Source: Tetragonia tetragonoides
Lineage: Eukaryota > Streptophyta > Magnoliopsida > Caryophyllales > Aizoaceae
Direction of reading: 5' to 3'
NCBI GenBank assembly: GCA_038025085.1
Contig: CM076153.1
Coordinates: forward strand, 11,191,501-11,255,500
DNA: 64,000 nt
A program made the position numbers and the translations under genes. Positions 34,120-44,650 of the stretch are shown piece by piece. The notes beneath the pieces were generated by a model that saw nothing but the letters and a program-made list of their open reading frames with translations, was not told the DNA's origin and made no database searches. Positions within the stretch are counted from its first letter, which is position 1, and each line of letters begins with the position of its first letter.

Positions 34120-35089
34120 TTGCGGCGCCCTCAAGTCGAGGCGTGCCTACATCATGCTGACATTATCGTTTTTTTTTTTTTTTTTTTCCCTTTTTCTCCT
34201 TTTCTTCAACCTTCAGCACGCCACATTGCTTCGACTGTGCCGACCTCTTCCTTCGCTACAACCACCAAAATGACGAGAGTTAATGAGAACCAGTGGCAAC
34301 CATTATCAGGGGGTTGCCAGTGAGAATCGAGGAGAGATAAAATGGGTAGAAGACCTCAGATTGAGGAGAGAGAAAGTGAGGGGAGCATCTTGTTTAGAGC
34401 TGATGATGACGATCGAGGAGAAAAAAAAAGGGTAAAGCAACTCAAATCAAGGATAGAGAAATTGAAGTGAGACTCTCATTTAAACCCCGATCTATACAAA
34501 TAGTAGATGATCGAGCCATAATGGAGTCAGAATCTTCATCGTTAGTGTTTTCCATGCCATTAAATGTTAATTGTTTGTGGATATTGAATGCCACAAGTTG
34601 CGTTTTGGTCAAACAGGGGTCAAATCCGGCATCACCTGTAAAATTTCATGTGGATAGTTGTGTTCTTTAGTCGTCTTCAATGGAGGATGAGTGGTTATGG
34701 TGATGGTGGTGACTGCTGGTGGTGGTGGTGGTGGTGAAAGATTAATGTTGGTGACATTCATTGTATTTTGCTAATGCCGTTAAATTAAAGTGGAACGAAA
34801 ATCGATACCACCATATTAAAAGATGATACTTCAAGGTATAAAACTAATACATAATGGAGTTCAATTTGGTTTTCGAGCTATATCTGCACACTCAAGAATG
34901 CTTAAACGAATTGAGGGATGGTCTTCCATTGGGGTGTGTGTGGTAATTTTTTGGTTACAGGAGGTTGTATGTTGTTATTGGAAATGGCAAATGGGGATCT
35001 AATATTCAAACACGTAAAAATTGATAAGAAAATAAACAAATGTGATACTTGGTGAAATAAAATTGATACTGGAAGAAGTTATTGTGATA

Positions 35090-35550
35090 CAAATAGAACG
35101 AAACTCCATATTAGTTTTGGACTTCCCTGTATTAGTTTTTCGATCCTACGTATCACTTTCATCAAATACTACTATCAATTAAACCAAAGTATCAGTTTTG
35201 GACTTCATGTATTAGTTTTTCGATCCTACGTATCACTTTTTGTCTATTATGTCAATTTATTATTAAAACGAATAGAAATCAAAGTATCACTTTTAGATCT
35301 AAAAGTATTAGTTTTTCAATTCTACTAATCAGCTTTTTGAATATCATGCATCACTTTATCATTAAAAAGAAAAAAATCAAGTATCAGTTGTAGGCGTATA
35401 AGTTTTCGTTTTCCATTCCTATGCACCACTTTTTGGACATTATGAATCTCTTTTTAGTAAAAACAAATAAAAAACAATGTATCACTTTTAGTCCTTAAAG
35501 TATTTTCAATCCTACGTATCACGTTTTGAATATTATGATACATAGAGTTT
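35090..35550. repeat. Degenerate ~110-120 bp repeats with a TATCACTTTT / TATTAGTTTT phrase
   Basis: TATTAGTTTTTCGATCCTACGTATCAC-like phrases occur at about 35130, 35210, 35310 and, degraded, 35400 and 35505. Each is followed by an AT-rich linker containing ATTATG and AAACAAATA-like words. Spacing is irregular. Confidence 0.6.
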
Positions 35551-35849
35551 CAAACAAATAAATCTCGAGTCGAAAATCCGGTAGAGTTTCCTTTGAATAT
35601 AGGCATCCCAAGTTATCGACTTCTCAAAACCTGCTTAAGTAGAAATACGACAAAATCAATAGAAATCTTCTAATCAAATCCAAGGCGTTATTGCCACATT
35701 CGCTCATACGATCACTGAAAAATAATAAATGCATATACGAGATGCAATTTGTTATACTAGTGGCAACAAACTTAATACTAAACTGATAGTTGATGAAGTT
35801 TTATGCATAAGATAAAGCTGACAAACACTAGCAATATACTAAAACAAAC

Positions 35850-36330
35850 ACAATGAAAAAGATAACGAGCATCAGCCTCTATAGAATGAGTCTTTACAAT
35901 ATTGAATCTAATCTTCATTACTCTCTTAATTTGCTTTACAATACGATGCGTATCACATCTCTGATCAGCAAAGATGACTTTGTTCCGCGCCAACCATATG
36001 TAATATATTGTAACATCCGTAACTACATACAGAATCTGCCTCTTTTGTTTACTTCCCTTCCTGTTTCGCAGCCAAGTGAGTCATTTGCTTCTTTCTTTCG
36101 AGAAATTACACTGATTGACCCTTACTTTCACCTCATCTAGTAAATGTGCAGACTTAACTCAAGTAAAGAAAGATGATCAGTCGACTCGTCTTCTCTGTTA
36201 TAGAGAGGAAAAATGGTATCTAGTACAACGCAACCCATCATCATCAGTCTATCCCTAGTCAAAAGCTTTCTTCTGAACTATCAACCAAAAGAAGATGGTA
36301 TGTATAGGAACTGAATATCCACCCCAAACA
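35850..36330 (-). pseudogene. Degraded LINE ORF2 C-terminus (zinc-binding reverse-transcriptase region)
   Basis: Read on the minus strand in shifting frames, the segment contains phrases typical of the zf-RVT region of plant LINEs, such as an L-TRDRL-like stretch near 36260 and, later, WLARNKVIFADQRCD (about 35950-35995). The frame is broken by several stops and shifts. I see no upstream polymerase or endonuclease region. Confidence 0.45.
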
Positions 36331-36541
36331 ATAGCATTTGCTGTGAACTGATTCTGAGCACCAATGAACAATTGAAATCCGAGCTTGATTGTGTAATCCC
36401 CCCTATGTTCACATGTCAGGCATTAGAACCACACAGCCCACATGCATCTCCCCTCAATTGCAATAATTTCTTCCAATACTAGCTGCAATCAGTCGGTATC
36501 CTGTATGCATACAGTTCTTCTTCCTTCAAACATGTAAAAAC

Positions 36542-37377
36542 AAAACTAATACTTCAACTAAAAAAACTAATACATTATCACAAAAACTAATACGCCAAAT
36601 GAGATGCATAATTTTTTTAGTATGTGACATAATAGACAACAGAAATATATTTAGAAACAAAATAAATTGATATTTGTGACTTGTGAGTTAAAAAGTGATA
36701 CCTCATAGACTAAGAATTGATACATAAAGTAATCACTTTGACAATATTGAGTTTGATAATAGAATGATACATCTAAGCAAAAACCTGATACTGTTGATAC
36801 GAAAACTAATACTGAGAGTGAAATTCATAGTACACCATGCGCATATTTCAACCAAAGTAAAAATCAAGGCACGATCACCCCAAAGACAGACATAGGACAT
36901 TAGATAATGCACATTCCAGTATCAAACACAATAAGACCACATGAGACAGAGCAACAAACAAAACTAATGCTTTAACTAACAAAAATGATACATTATCACA
37001 AAAACTAATACGCCAAACAATATGCATATTTTTTTAGTATGTGAAATAATAGGCAACGGAAAATATTAAGAAAAAAATTAAATTGATACTTGTGAGTCAA
37101 AAAGTGATACATCATAGATTAATAACTAATACATAAAGTAATCACTTTGACAATATTGAGCTTGATAATAGAATGATACATCTGAGCAAAAACCTGTTAT
37201 TGTTGATACAAAAACTAATACTGATAGTGAAATTCATAGTACATGAGCATATTTCGACCAAAATGAAAATCGAGTCACGATCACCCCAGAGACGGACATA
37301 GGACATTAGATAATGCACATTCCAATATCAAACACAATAAGACCACATTAGACAGAGCAACAACAAACAAATAACAA
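36542..37377. repeat. Tandem duplication, two copies of a ~418 bp unit
   Basis: AAAACTAATACTTCAACTAA at 36542 and AAAACTAATGCTTTAACTAA at 36960 start two long, similar copies. Both contain CACAAAAACTAATACGCCAAA, then ATAAAGTAATCACTTTGACA, then GACATAGGACATTAGATAAT, then AGACAGAGCAAC. They differ by scattered substitutions and short indels, so the duplication is not very recent. Confidence 0.85.
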
Positions 37378-38190
37378 GAGCTTAAAATCATCAAAATGAC
37401 ATTTTCATTACTCCTATCGAAAACAGAAACACATTAATCAACCTAAAACATGAAACATTCACCACATTGATCAACATAAACATAAAAGCAAATATATATT
37501 ACACATAAGAAAATTAATAAAATACACAAAACTAATACCTCAGATAATAAAACTAATACTACATATATGAAAATTGATACAACGCATGAAAATTTGTACT
37601 ACACATGTGAAAGTATAACACATGAAATCTAATACAATAAACACGAAAACTAATACATTGGTAAGGAAAAACAATACAAAGACTCAAATCCAAATAACAA
37701 TTTAGTGATACCTTTTGTTTTTTTCGATGCAATTGATTTTTGTGGAGGCGGCTTCTTCGCGACATGCTTCCGTTTCACCATTGCCAAAAACGATTAAGGC
37801 ATCCGCAATTGAAAGTTTCTCAACTTTTTCACTATAGTATGCGAAATCTAGGTGAAAAAATCAATTTTTGTGAAATTTAAACACGAATTTTGAGTTTGAA
37901 GGAAGATTTGCGTATAGAAGTAGTTTTTGTGTGAGTTTAAACAGCAAAAACTATCAAAATTGCCTGAGAATCGCCATGAGAGAGAAAGAGGGAGAGAGAG
38001 CGCGAAGAGAGAGAGAGGGAGAGAGCGTGAGGTGAGCGATAGTGAATTTGGGTTCTGTTATTTTTTTTAATGTTCAATTGGATTGTTGTACTGTATTATA
38101 ATTAGAGGCGCGTGTGTTTTCATTGTTTGGTACTCTAAGAGGCCTCAAGTTGAGGCGGCCTCACAGGAGACGGATTGAGTCAATTAACCT

Positions 38191-39517
38191 AGTTCTTTTT
38201 AACGAAATGGTTAGAAATAAAACGAAACAATGTGCTAACATACAAAATGGGATAGAACAGAACAGAACAGACATGATGCATAATTAAGTTATATCGAAAA
38301 AATAAAATGTATTATTGAGACACTGAAACTAACAGAGCCTTAGTAGAAAGAGAACATATCAATTATATTTTTTTTGAGAACCATGCAATGGGAAAAAGAA
38401 AAAAAAGTGTATCTTTTACTATATTTTCAATAGACCTGATCAAGGCGAATCGACCCATGGTGACCGTCCATGGCTCCATGCGGCCCAGAAAATAATGGAC
38501 GGATATGACAAGATAATTGTGTAATTTATAAAAACTCGACCCATTAGCTCGTCCCAAACCTACTTATCGACCCTGTCCGTGGGTTCAAAATCATGTCAAG
38601 CCAAACCCACATTTGACCTAAACTATTTTTTTATCAACTCTAATTTTCAAATCTCAATTTACAATTTTTTTTTAGTGGCTAACGTCAATTTACATAAATG
38701 ATCCATCGTTTTGTTTGAGAAGAAACAAAATTTTGGATGTAATGTTTACTATTGTTATTATAATTTTGACGTCACCATATACTCTAATAACTAATTTTTA
38801 GACAAATGATTTTCGTTGAACCCAATTTGACCCTAATTGACTAATTTTCCCTCTCATCACACAAAATCTACCATGCTAATATAGCGTACACATTGTCACA
38901 ATTAATCTCATCTACAGGTATATTTTTTCTATCTTTTTACTATTCAATGTAATATATCCGGTTTAGTTTGGTTTTCGGGTTATATCAGATTTAGTGTAAT
39001 TAATATTTTATAAGAGTAGCATATAATAATTTAAATTTATGTGAAAATTTTCAAAATAACAATGATTTCATAAATGTTTGGGTCGGATCAGAATAATGTT
39101 AAGTTATATATTATAGGGTGTCGGGTGGGTCCGTTATCTCGGATCGGGTTTCGCAAGCTCTATCTCTAAGGAATAAGGATAGACAAAGAAACTCATGCGC
39201 CATCAACGAGAGTGGAGCCGATCACAAAACATTAAAAAATCATCATCTTGAAGGAGACTTTGACAATGTCAACGACTCCTCGTATGATCGTATCCATATT
39301 GGCAACACCATTGGTTGTTCTCATGCGTAATTTGCGGTCCCACACTTTTCCATTTTCCTATGTTTTTTCTTCTTCTTTTCATTTTGGTTTTTTCATTTTA
39401 TATTTTAATTTTTCCAATACATTTCAGGGTAATATTAATTAGGATTTAGGACAGCAAATATTCTCTCTCTGATCCCTGTCTCTCTCTTGGGTTTCCACCT
39501 CTTTCTCTCTCCTTTCA
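38191..39517. other. Intergenic region upstream of the calmodulin-binding gene
   Basis: AT-rich, with no gene recognised. An open frame at 39118-39330 has no family resemblance and no splice or promoter support. The last ~100 bases are CT-rich promoter-proximal sequence. Confidence 0.45.
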
Positions 39518-40751
39518 TATAAAACTCCCATTCTTCAATCTCTTGCTTCTTTCTTTTGATCTTCTTCACCTTCATTTTCATTTATGGATTTGTAGGCCTT
39601 CAACATTTTGTTCATCTCAACAAATTAATTAAAAAGGTAATTTGCCTAATTCAACAATTATCTTTGATTATAATTGTGCATGCATGTGTTCATCAAGCTT
39701 TGCCTAAATTTTGTTATCAATTTTAAAATTTGTGTATTTCCCTAAATTTTGTTATCAAGTTTAAAATTTATGTATAGGTTTTTTTTGAGGTGAAATTTAT
39801 GTTTAGGTTTTTTTTCTTGTAAATTATATACTTATTTTGTTGCTTGGTGGCATGTTTTAATGGATTTATTAGCAATGTGTGCGTTAACAATTGGGATTCT
39901 TATATTGTTGCTTGTTGGCATAATTGGTTTCATTTTTCTTTAATGGTTGTTTAATTTTGCTTGAGTTTGATGATTATGGATTCTTAGCGTGTTATAATCA
40001 AAATCTCAACAGGAAGGTAGGGCAAGGAAATATATTTTTATGAGTCAATTTTTTGATTATAAATTGATTTTCACTTTGAATAACCAATCAAGACATATTT
40101 TTAAGGTTAACTAAATAGCAAGTTGAAGCATGCTTGATCGTAAGACAATTTTGTTGAATTTGGATAGTCTTTTCTAAAACACCTTCATTGTTGAATTTGG
40201 ATAATAGTGAAAATGTTTTAGATTTTATTTTTATTTTTGAATTTTTTTGGGTTTTGTTTTCTTGTTTACTAGTTCATACAAAAGGGGCAATGTAATTTGG
40301 CAATGAGCCTTTTGGACAAGTTTGTTTTTGTCTTTTCCATCTAATTTCTAATTATATTGTCAAAGATAAGATGAGGATTCTAAGCCCTCAAACTTTCATC
40401 ATTAGATTAGGATTTATGAAAATCAATTATGGCAAAATAAAATAGCTTTTGCCCTACAAGGCCACCAAGTAGATTTGCATATGGCCCAGAAATTTATTAG
40501 TACAAATGACACCACATCATACATAGTTTTCTAAAATTTTAATTTGCATAAGACCAGGACTTATTGACAAATGCATAATATAGTTGTGGTAAGCATGTAT
40601 TTGCCTGTTCTACTTGGTCAATGTTGAATTAGACAAACAAATATGAAATGTGAACATCCAAATTGCAAAATTGTATTCTGAACATTTTTGGTTCTTTGCC
40701 ATTGTTTTTATTTTTCTGCACTAATATTCATCTGGTGATGTTTTAATGCAG
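39518..40751 (+). promoter_or_regulatory. TATA box, 5'UTR exon and 5'UTR intron of the calmodulin-binding gene
   Basis: TATAAAA at 39518-39524 follows a CT-rich stretch. The leader ends AAAAAG with a GTAATTT donor at 39637, and the acceptor TTTAATGCAG lies at 40751, giving a 1,115 bp intron. The predicted leader contains one tiny upstream frame, ATG GAT TTG TAG (39584-39595). Limits are inferred from signals. Confidence 0.6.
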
Positions 40752-40786
40752 GTTCAGTTTGATTTTCAATCTGAAAGCAAAAATAT

Positions 40787-42133
40787 ATGGCAACAACAAT
40801 AAAGGGAGGTTCTATGGGGAAGGAAAAGAGGGGTATTTCTCCTTCAAGTTCTTCTGTGACCAAGAAAGCACCCAAATCCTTATCATCTACCCCAACCTCT
40901 TCTTCTTCTCCCAGTGATGAAAAAACCAGCTCGCCAACCGATGGGAAACCGGTACCTAACTATCTCAGACCTACTATAAGCTCGAGCCTCGATTTCTCTA
41001 GGCTCCCTAAGAAAGCAGCAGACACTGACTCTGCTCAAAAACCGGTCCTTAACAGAAGGAGATCCTTTGATCGGCCACCACCTGCGTCTCAGGTTCAAAA
41101 AGCCATCCGGAATGTTCCTGGACTTCATAAGCCCTACCGTTCATCCTCCTTCTCAAGCAAAGCAACAACTCCCTTGGCTTCCTCCATAAAACCGGCCCCC
41201 TTAGAGAAGTCGTCTGTCAAGAAGGATGCGAAGGTGGAGCCTCGTATCACCAAGTCTAGGAGCCTAAAGAGGTGCACATTGTCCTCCACAGGTATAAAAC
41301 CCGCGAAGAAGGATTCTGATGGAGCTTCATCATCCTCATCGGTTAAGAAAGGTCCTAAGAGCGTGACTTCAGAATCGAGCATTGACTATGAAACTCGCTC
41401 AGTTGATCATTTGATTATTGAGGATGATATGGTGAATATTGATCATGAGGTTGAGTCACTCCCGGAGATATCAGAGATGCCTGAGTGTAATGAGGAGCTT
41501 GGTGACCCTACTAACATACTAATGGAGGGAAAACAGCATGTTGAGGAGGAAAACAAGGATACCCTCCTAGAGGAAGATCATCATTATCAAGAGGTTAAAT
41601 CACCGGTTTCTAATCAGGTTGCTGATGAACCCGCAGCACCGGAGAGTCCAGCTCCTGAAGAACATCATGACGAGAAAGAAGATCAAACAATTGAGAAAGA
41701 GCCAGAACAGGAGAATGTTGAAGAATCAGCTGATGTACAGCCAGAAGTTGAGAGTGCAGAACAGGATCAGACAGGGGAGGGTACAGGGGAGCAAGATGAG
41801 GTTAAGCAGGAGACGCCCAAGGCATACCTTACCGAGACCTTGGATGAAGAAATGAACCAAGACGAGGCGTTAGAGAAAGAAGCTGAGCTCGGTGGGGAAG
41901 AGACAGAAGCTAAGGATGAAAAACTAAGTGCTGATAGTTCTGCTGCTGAAACTTCTTCTGCTACTGCTGCACCTGTGAAGGCGGCACAGCCTGCAGGGAA
42001 AAAAGAGAATCAAGCCTATAATGATGTGATTGAAGAAACTGCAACCAAGCTAATGGGGAAGAAGAACAAGGTGCTGGCACTAGCTGGAGCCTTTGAGACC
42101 GTCATTTCGTTGCAAGATACCAACAAGAACTGA
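40787..42133 (+). CDS. Plant calmodulin-binding-domain protein
   Basis: This is a 448-residue protein in a single coding exon, with the ATG 35 bases after the predicted acceptor. Residues 1-200 are basic and Ser/Lys/Pro-rich (PVPNYLRPTISSS, RRRSFDRPP, SRSLKRCTLSS). Residues about 205-390 are strongly acidic (Glu/Asp-rich). The C-terminus (about 405-445) reads VIEETATKLMGKKNKVLALA and then GAFETVISLQD, the conserved end of the plant-specific calmodulin-binding domain (Pfam CaM_binding type). It probably binds Ca2+/calmodulin through that basic amphipathic segment; its cellular role is not deducible. The frame is intact. Confidence 0.88.
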   Translation: MATTIKGGSMGKEKRGISPSSSSVTKKAPKSLSSTPTSSSSPSDEKTSSPTDGKPVPNYLRPTISSSLDFSRLPKKAADTDSAQKPVLNRRRSFDRPPPASQVQKAIRNVPGLHKPYRSSSFSSKATTPLASSIKPAPLEKSSVKKDAKVEPRITKSRSLKRCTLSSTGIKPAKKDSDGASSSSSVKKGPKSVTSESSIDYETRSVDHLIIEDDMVNIDHEVESLPEISEMPECNEELGDPTNILMEGKQHVEEENKDTLLEEDHHYQEVKSPVSNQVADEPAAPESPAPEEHHDEKEDQTIEKEPEQENVEESADVQPEVESAEQDQTGEGTGEQDEVKQETPKAYLTETLDEEMNQDEALEKEAELGGEETEAKDEKLSADSSAAETSSATAAPVKAAQPAGKKENQAYNDVIEETATKLMGKKNKVLALAGAFETVISLQDTNKN

Positions 42134-42964
42134 CCATCAGCATATCCATACATACTCAATGTGCTCGATTTCGACTTTTTTTGGGAGTGGAAGGAAGAAC
42201 TATCTTTTGTTTTTTGATATCTGTATTATTTTTCCCCTTTTGATACATATCTTTCTTCTTTTTTGGGATCAGATCAACTGATTTTGAGGTGGGGAACCCG
42301 GGAATCGCTTTGCTTCTTTGAAATGCAATTTCATACAGATTATACAGTAACTTTTTTTACTCTTCATTTTCATCTTAGGCTAGTTTTTCAGATTCTGCAC
42401 ACAAAACTAAGACCAAAGAAATGCTAGACCATGTAACAATGTGGATTAATGTGTATAGATGCTATTTGTATGCACAGATTCTTGTATCTTCTATGCATAT
42501 TGATTGATTCATGTAATTTTGTTTTTTTATAAAGAACATTCTTGTATGTGGGAATTTGGTATAATAGAAAACAGGTTTGGAGTTTCTGTTGTACTATCAG
42601 GTGTAGCCAGATGCTCATATTTAATCATGTTCTGGTTATTATCATAATCATATACAGTACAAGCTAACTGCTAAGAGATACTTAAAGGCATCAGCTGGCA
42701 TATTACATGATTGATCAAAGTGAGTTTTGGTAAAATTCAGGTGAACAATCTATCTTTTCTGTAGGCAAAGTGAAAATTTTGGTAAAATTCATGTATTGTT
42801 CAAACCATTGCAGAACCAGAATTCCATGTCAAACAGGACAAAATAAGATTACAATAAGCTATAATAGCTTCTAATACACAACATTCTACAATTTTTTTGC
42901 TCTATGCATTTTCCAGAAATTGTACTCCAAATTATATACCATGTATAGGCAGCCATGATCAGCC
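42134..42964. other. Convergent 3' flank between the calmodulin-binding gene and the DUF761 gene
   Basis: This holds the 3'UTR of the + strand gene and the 3'UTR of the - strand DUF761 gene, which end toward each other. No additional feature is seen. Confidence 0.5.
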
Positions 42965-43441
42965 CTATATGCTACTACTAGTACTACTACTACTAATACT
43001 TTTACTACTATTGTTACCACCACCACCACCACCACCACCACCACCACCACCACCGTTATTGCAGTATCTAAGCTCCAAAGAAATCTGCCTCTCCATTCGA
43101 AGTTGTCGATAAAAGTTCTCAATAAAAATATCAGCCCTTGTATCAACATTGTCATAATTGTTGTTCTTGCTACTCATCCTTCGGAAACTTCTGAATGAGC
43201 TTATACATTTATCGCGACTTTGATTGAATGGTTCCTCCTCAGAACAGGCATTGTGAAGTCCTAACTCATTGCCAGGAAAGCTCAAATGGCGAGTGTAGCG
43301 CCTAGGCGTTTGGGATCGGAGGATTGAAAATAAGCTCCATTGGCTAAACTCAAGGCTTGATCTTAAGAGGAAGTTCACCTTCTTGATGGCCTTTTTTAGC
43401 TTGCTTAACAAGGACCATTTCTTTGTAACATCAACACCCAT
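42965..43441 (-). CDS. DUF761 domain protein
   Basis: This is a 158-residue protein. The basic N-terminus (MGVDVTKKWSLLSKLKKAIK) and the motif DTRADIFIENFYRQLRMERQ (residues about 100-119, followed by ISLELRYC) mark the plant DUF761 / cotton-fibre-expressed family. Members are small and mostly of unknown function. The tail is a run of 13 glycines then Ser/Asn-rich residues, made by a CCA-type triplet repeat on the + strand (about 43015-43053) that may vary in length. A TATA-like TATATATAGAGGG-type sequence lies about 60 bases upstream on the minus strand (near 43497-43507). Confidence 0.85.
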   Translation of the reverse strand: MGVDVTKKWSLLSKLKKAIKKVNFLLRSSLEFSQWSLFSILRSQTPRRYTRHLSFPGNELGLHNACSEEEPFNQSRDKCISSFRSFRRMSSKNNNYDNVDTRADIFIENFYRQLRMERQISLELRYCNNGGGGGGGGGGGGGNNSSKSISSSSTSSSI

Positions 43442-43598
43442 TTTTGGTTATTGGTCTAGGAAGAAGTTCTTGGAGTACAAGCTTAGAAGTGTTGGAATAT
43501 ATATAGAGGGAAATAGTGAGAAGTTTGTCATGTAAGATACTCGGTTTTAATGAAGAAGCGAGTTGAAAATTAATTGCTTGATGAGTTGTGACAGCCTA

Positions 43599-43780
43599 CC
43601 TTTTTCAAAGGATGAACATGAGTTGATGTTTTTGAGCCTTAAGAAACAAAAGGTGACAGGACTTCACTTTTTATTATTACCCTACAAAAAAGGATTTTTT
43701 TTTATATATAATAAGCTTTTGTTTTCTTATTTTATTTTTGAATTCACGAGAGAAATAAAGGCCAATTCAACACGTATACA
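43599..43780. repeat. 182 bp direct repeat, copy 1
   Basis: It runs from CCTTTTTCAAAGGATGAACA to CCAATTCAAC.CGTATACA and is almost identical to copy 2 at 44470-44650, with only a few substitutions and homopolymer differences. It ends exactly where the TIR element begins. Confidence 0.93.
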
Positions 43781-44469
43781 GGATTAATTTCACTTAGATG
43801 ACACGAGGTTTGGTAAATAATTTCACATAGATGACAAATGATGATGGAGGCTAACTTCCATTAACTTTCCGTTAACTTTTGATGAAGTGTGAAGGATGAT
43901 TATCTTTAATGATCCCGATTAATATTGATTAACGTGCTAAACTATGAATTAGTTTATTTTATTTTGAAAAACCAGATTTCCGAAAAAAAAATCTTGAAAA
44001 CCCCAAAATTTTCCAAAAAAAACACCAGAAAATTTGCAAAGTTAATATGCCTACTTTACCAAGAAATTGCGAGAAAACACATCCAAAAATATTTAGAAAA
44101 GTGGCAAGAAAAAGACATGCTCCTCACTATTTTGAATGAAATGAATTGTAAAGAAAAGAAAGGTTCCAAAAGTGAGATGTTTTGTGGGAAATTATGGGTG
44201 ACATGGGGTTAAATGATTTTGGGGGGAATTAAGTTACAGGAATTGGCCGGTTAGTTACCTTAAGAAAGAAAAGAAAAAATAATGGGTTAGTCTACTAACA
44301 TTAATTAGTACAATTAGATCTATAAGTTAACGGAGAGTTAACACCGTTATCTAGTGTCACCTATATGAAATTTTTTGCAAAACGTAGTGTCACCTAAATG
44401 AAATTATTCAAACCTCAGAACACCTAAAAAATAATACTCAAAACCTCAAAGCACCTAAGTGAAAATTTT
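43781..44469. mobile_element. TIR (foldback-like) element, 689 bp, bracketed by the 182 bp direct repeat
   Basis: The left end GGATTAATTTCACTTAGATG and the complement of the right end (AAAATTTTCACTTAGGTG) form inverted repeats. Each arm carries a second internal copy (AATTTCACATAGATGACA left, complement of TGTCACCTATATGAAATTT right), so the arms extend about 90 bp, down to an inner TTAACTTTCCGTTAACT-like pair. The interior is AT-rich and non-coding. Confidence 0.75.
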
Positions 44470-44650
44470 CCTTTTTCAAAGGATGAACATGAGTTGATAT
44501 TTTTGAGCCTTAAAAAAAAAAGGTGACAGGACTTCACTTTTTATTATTACCCTACAAAAAGGATTTTTTTTTTATATATAATAAGCTTTTGTTTTCTTAT
44601 TTTATTTTTGAATTCACGAGAGAAATAAAGGCCAATTCAACAAGTATACA
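44470..44650. repeat. 182 bp direct repeat, copy 2
   Basis: This is the second copy of the segment at 43599-43780. It begins immediately at the right end of the TIR element and ends at AAGTATACA. Confidence 0.93.

Larger units (their letters stand above)
34120..38190. mobile_element. Composite repeat block, probably a large degenerate transposon
   Basis: The block begins with a near-palindromic CCCTCAAGTCGAGGCG (about 34128) and ends with CCTCAAGTTGAGGCGGCCTC (about 38144). These may be terminal sequences of one element, though they are short and self-palindromic. Inside are a GGT-rich segment (34680-34735), an array of GTATTAGTTTTTCGATCCTACG phrases (35090-35550), a degraded LINE fragment on the minus strand, and a 418 bp tandem duplication (36542-37377). 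Multiple phrases of the left array (GTATCAC, ATTAGTTTT) recur as their complements on the right (GTGATAC, AAAACTAAT). No intact transposase is visible. Confidence 0.4.

Noticed and set aside
35090..37377. CRISPR array
   Set aside because: Repeats are irregular, long and AT-rich with no unique-spacer pattern, in a plant nuclear genome.
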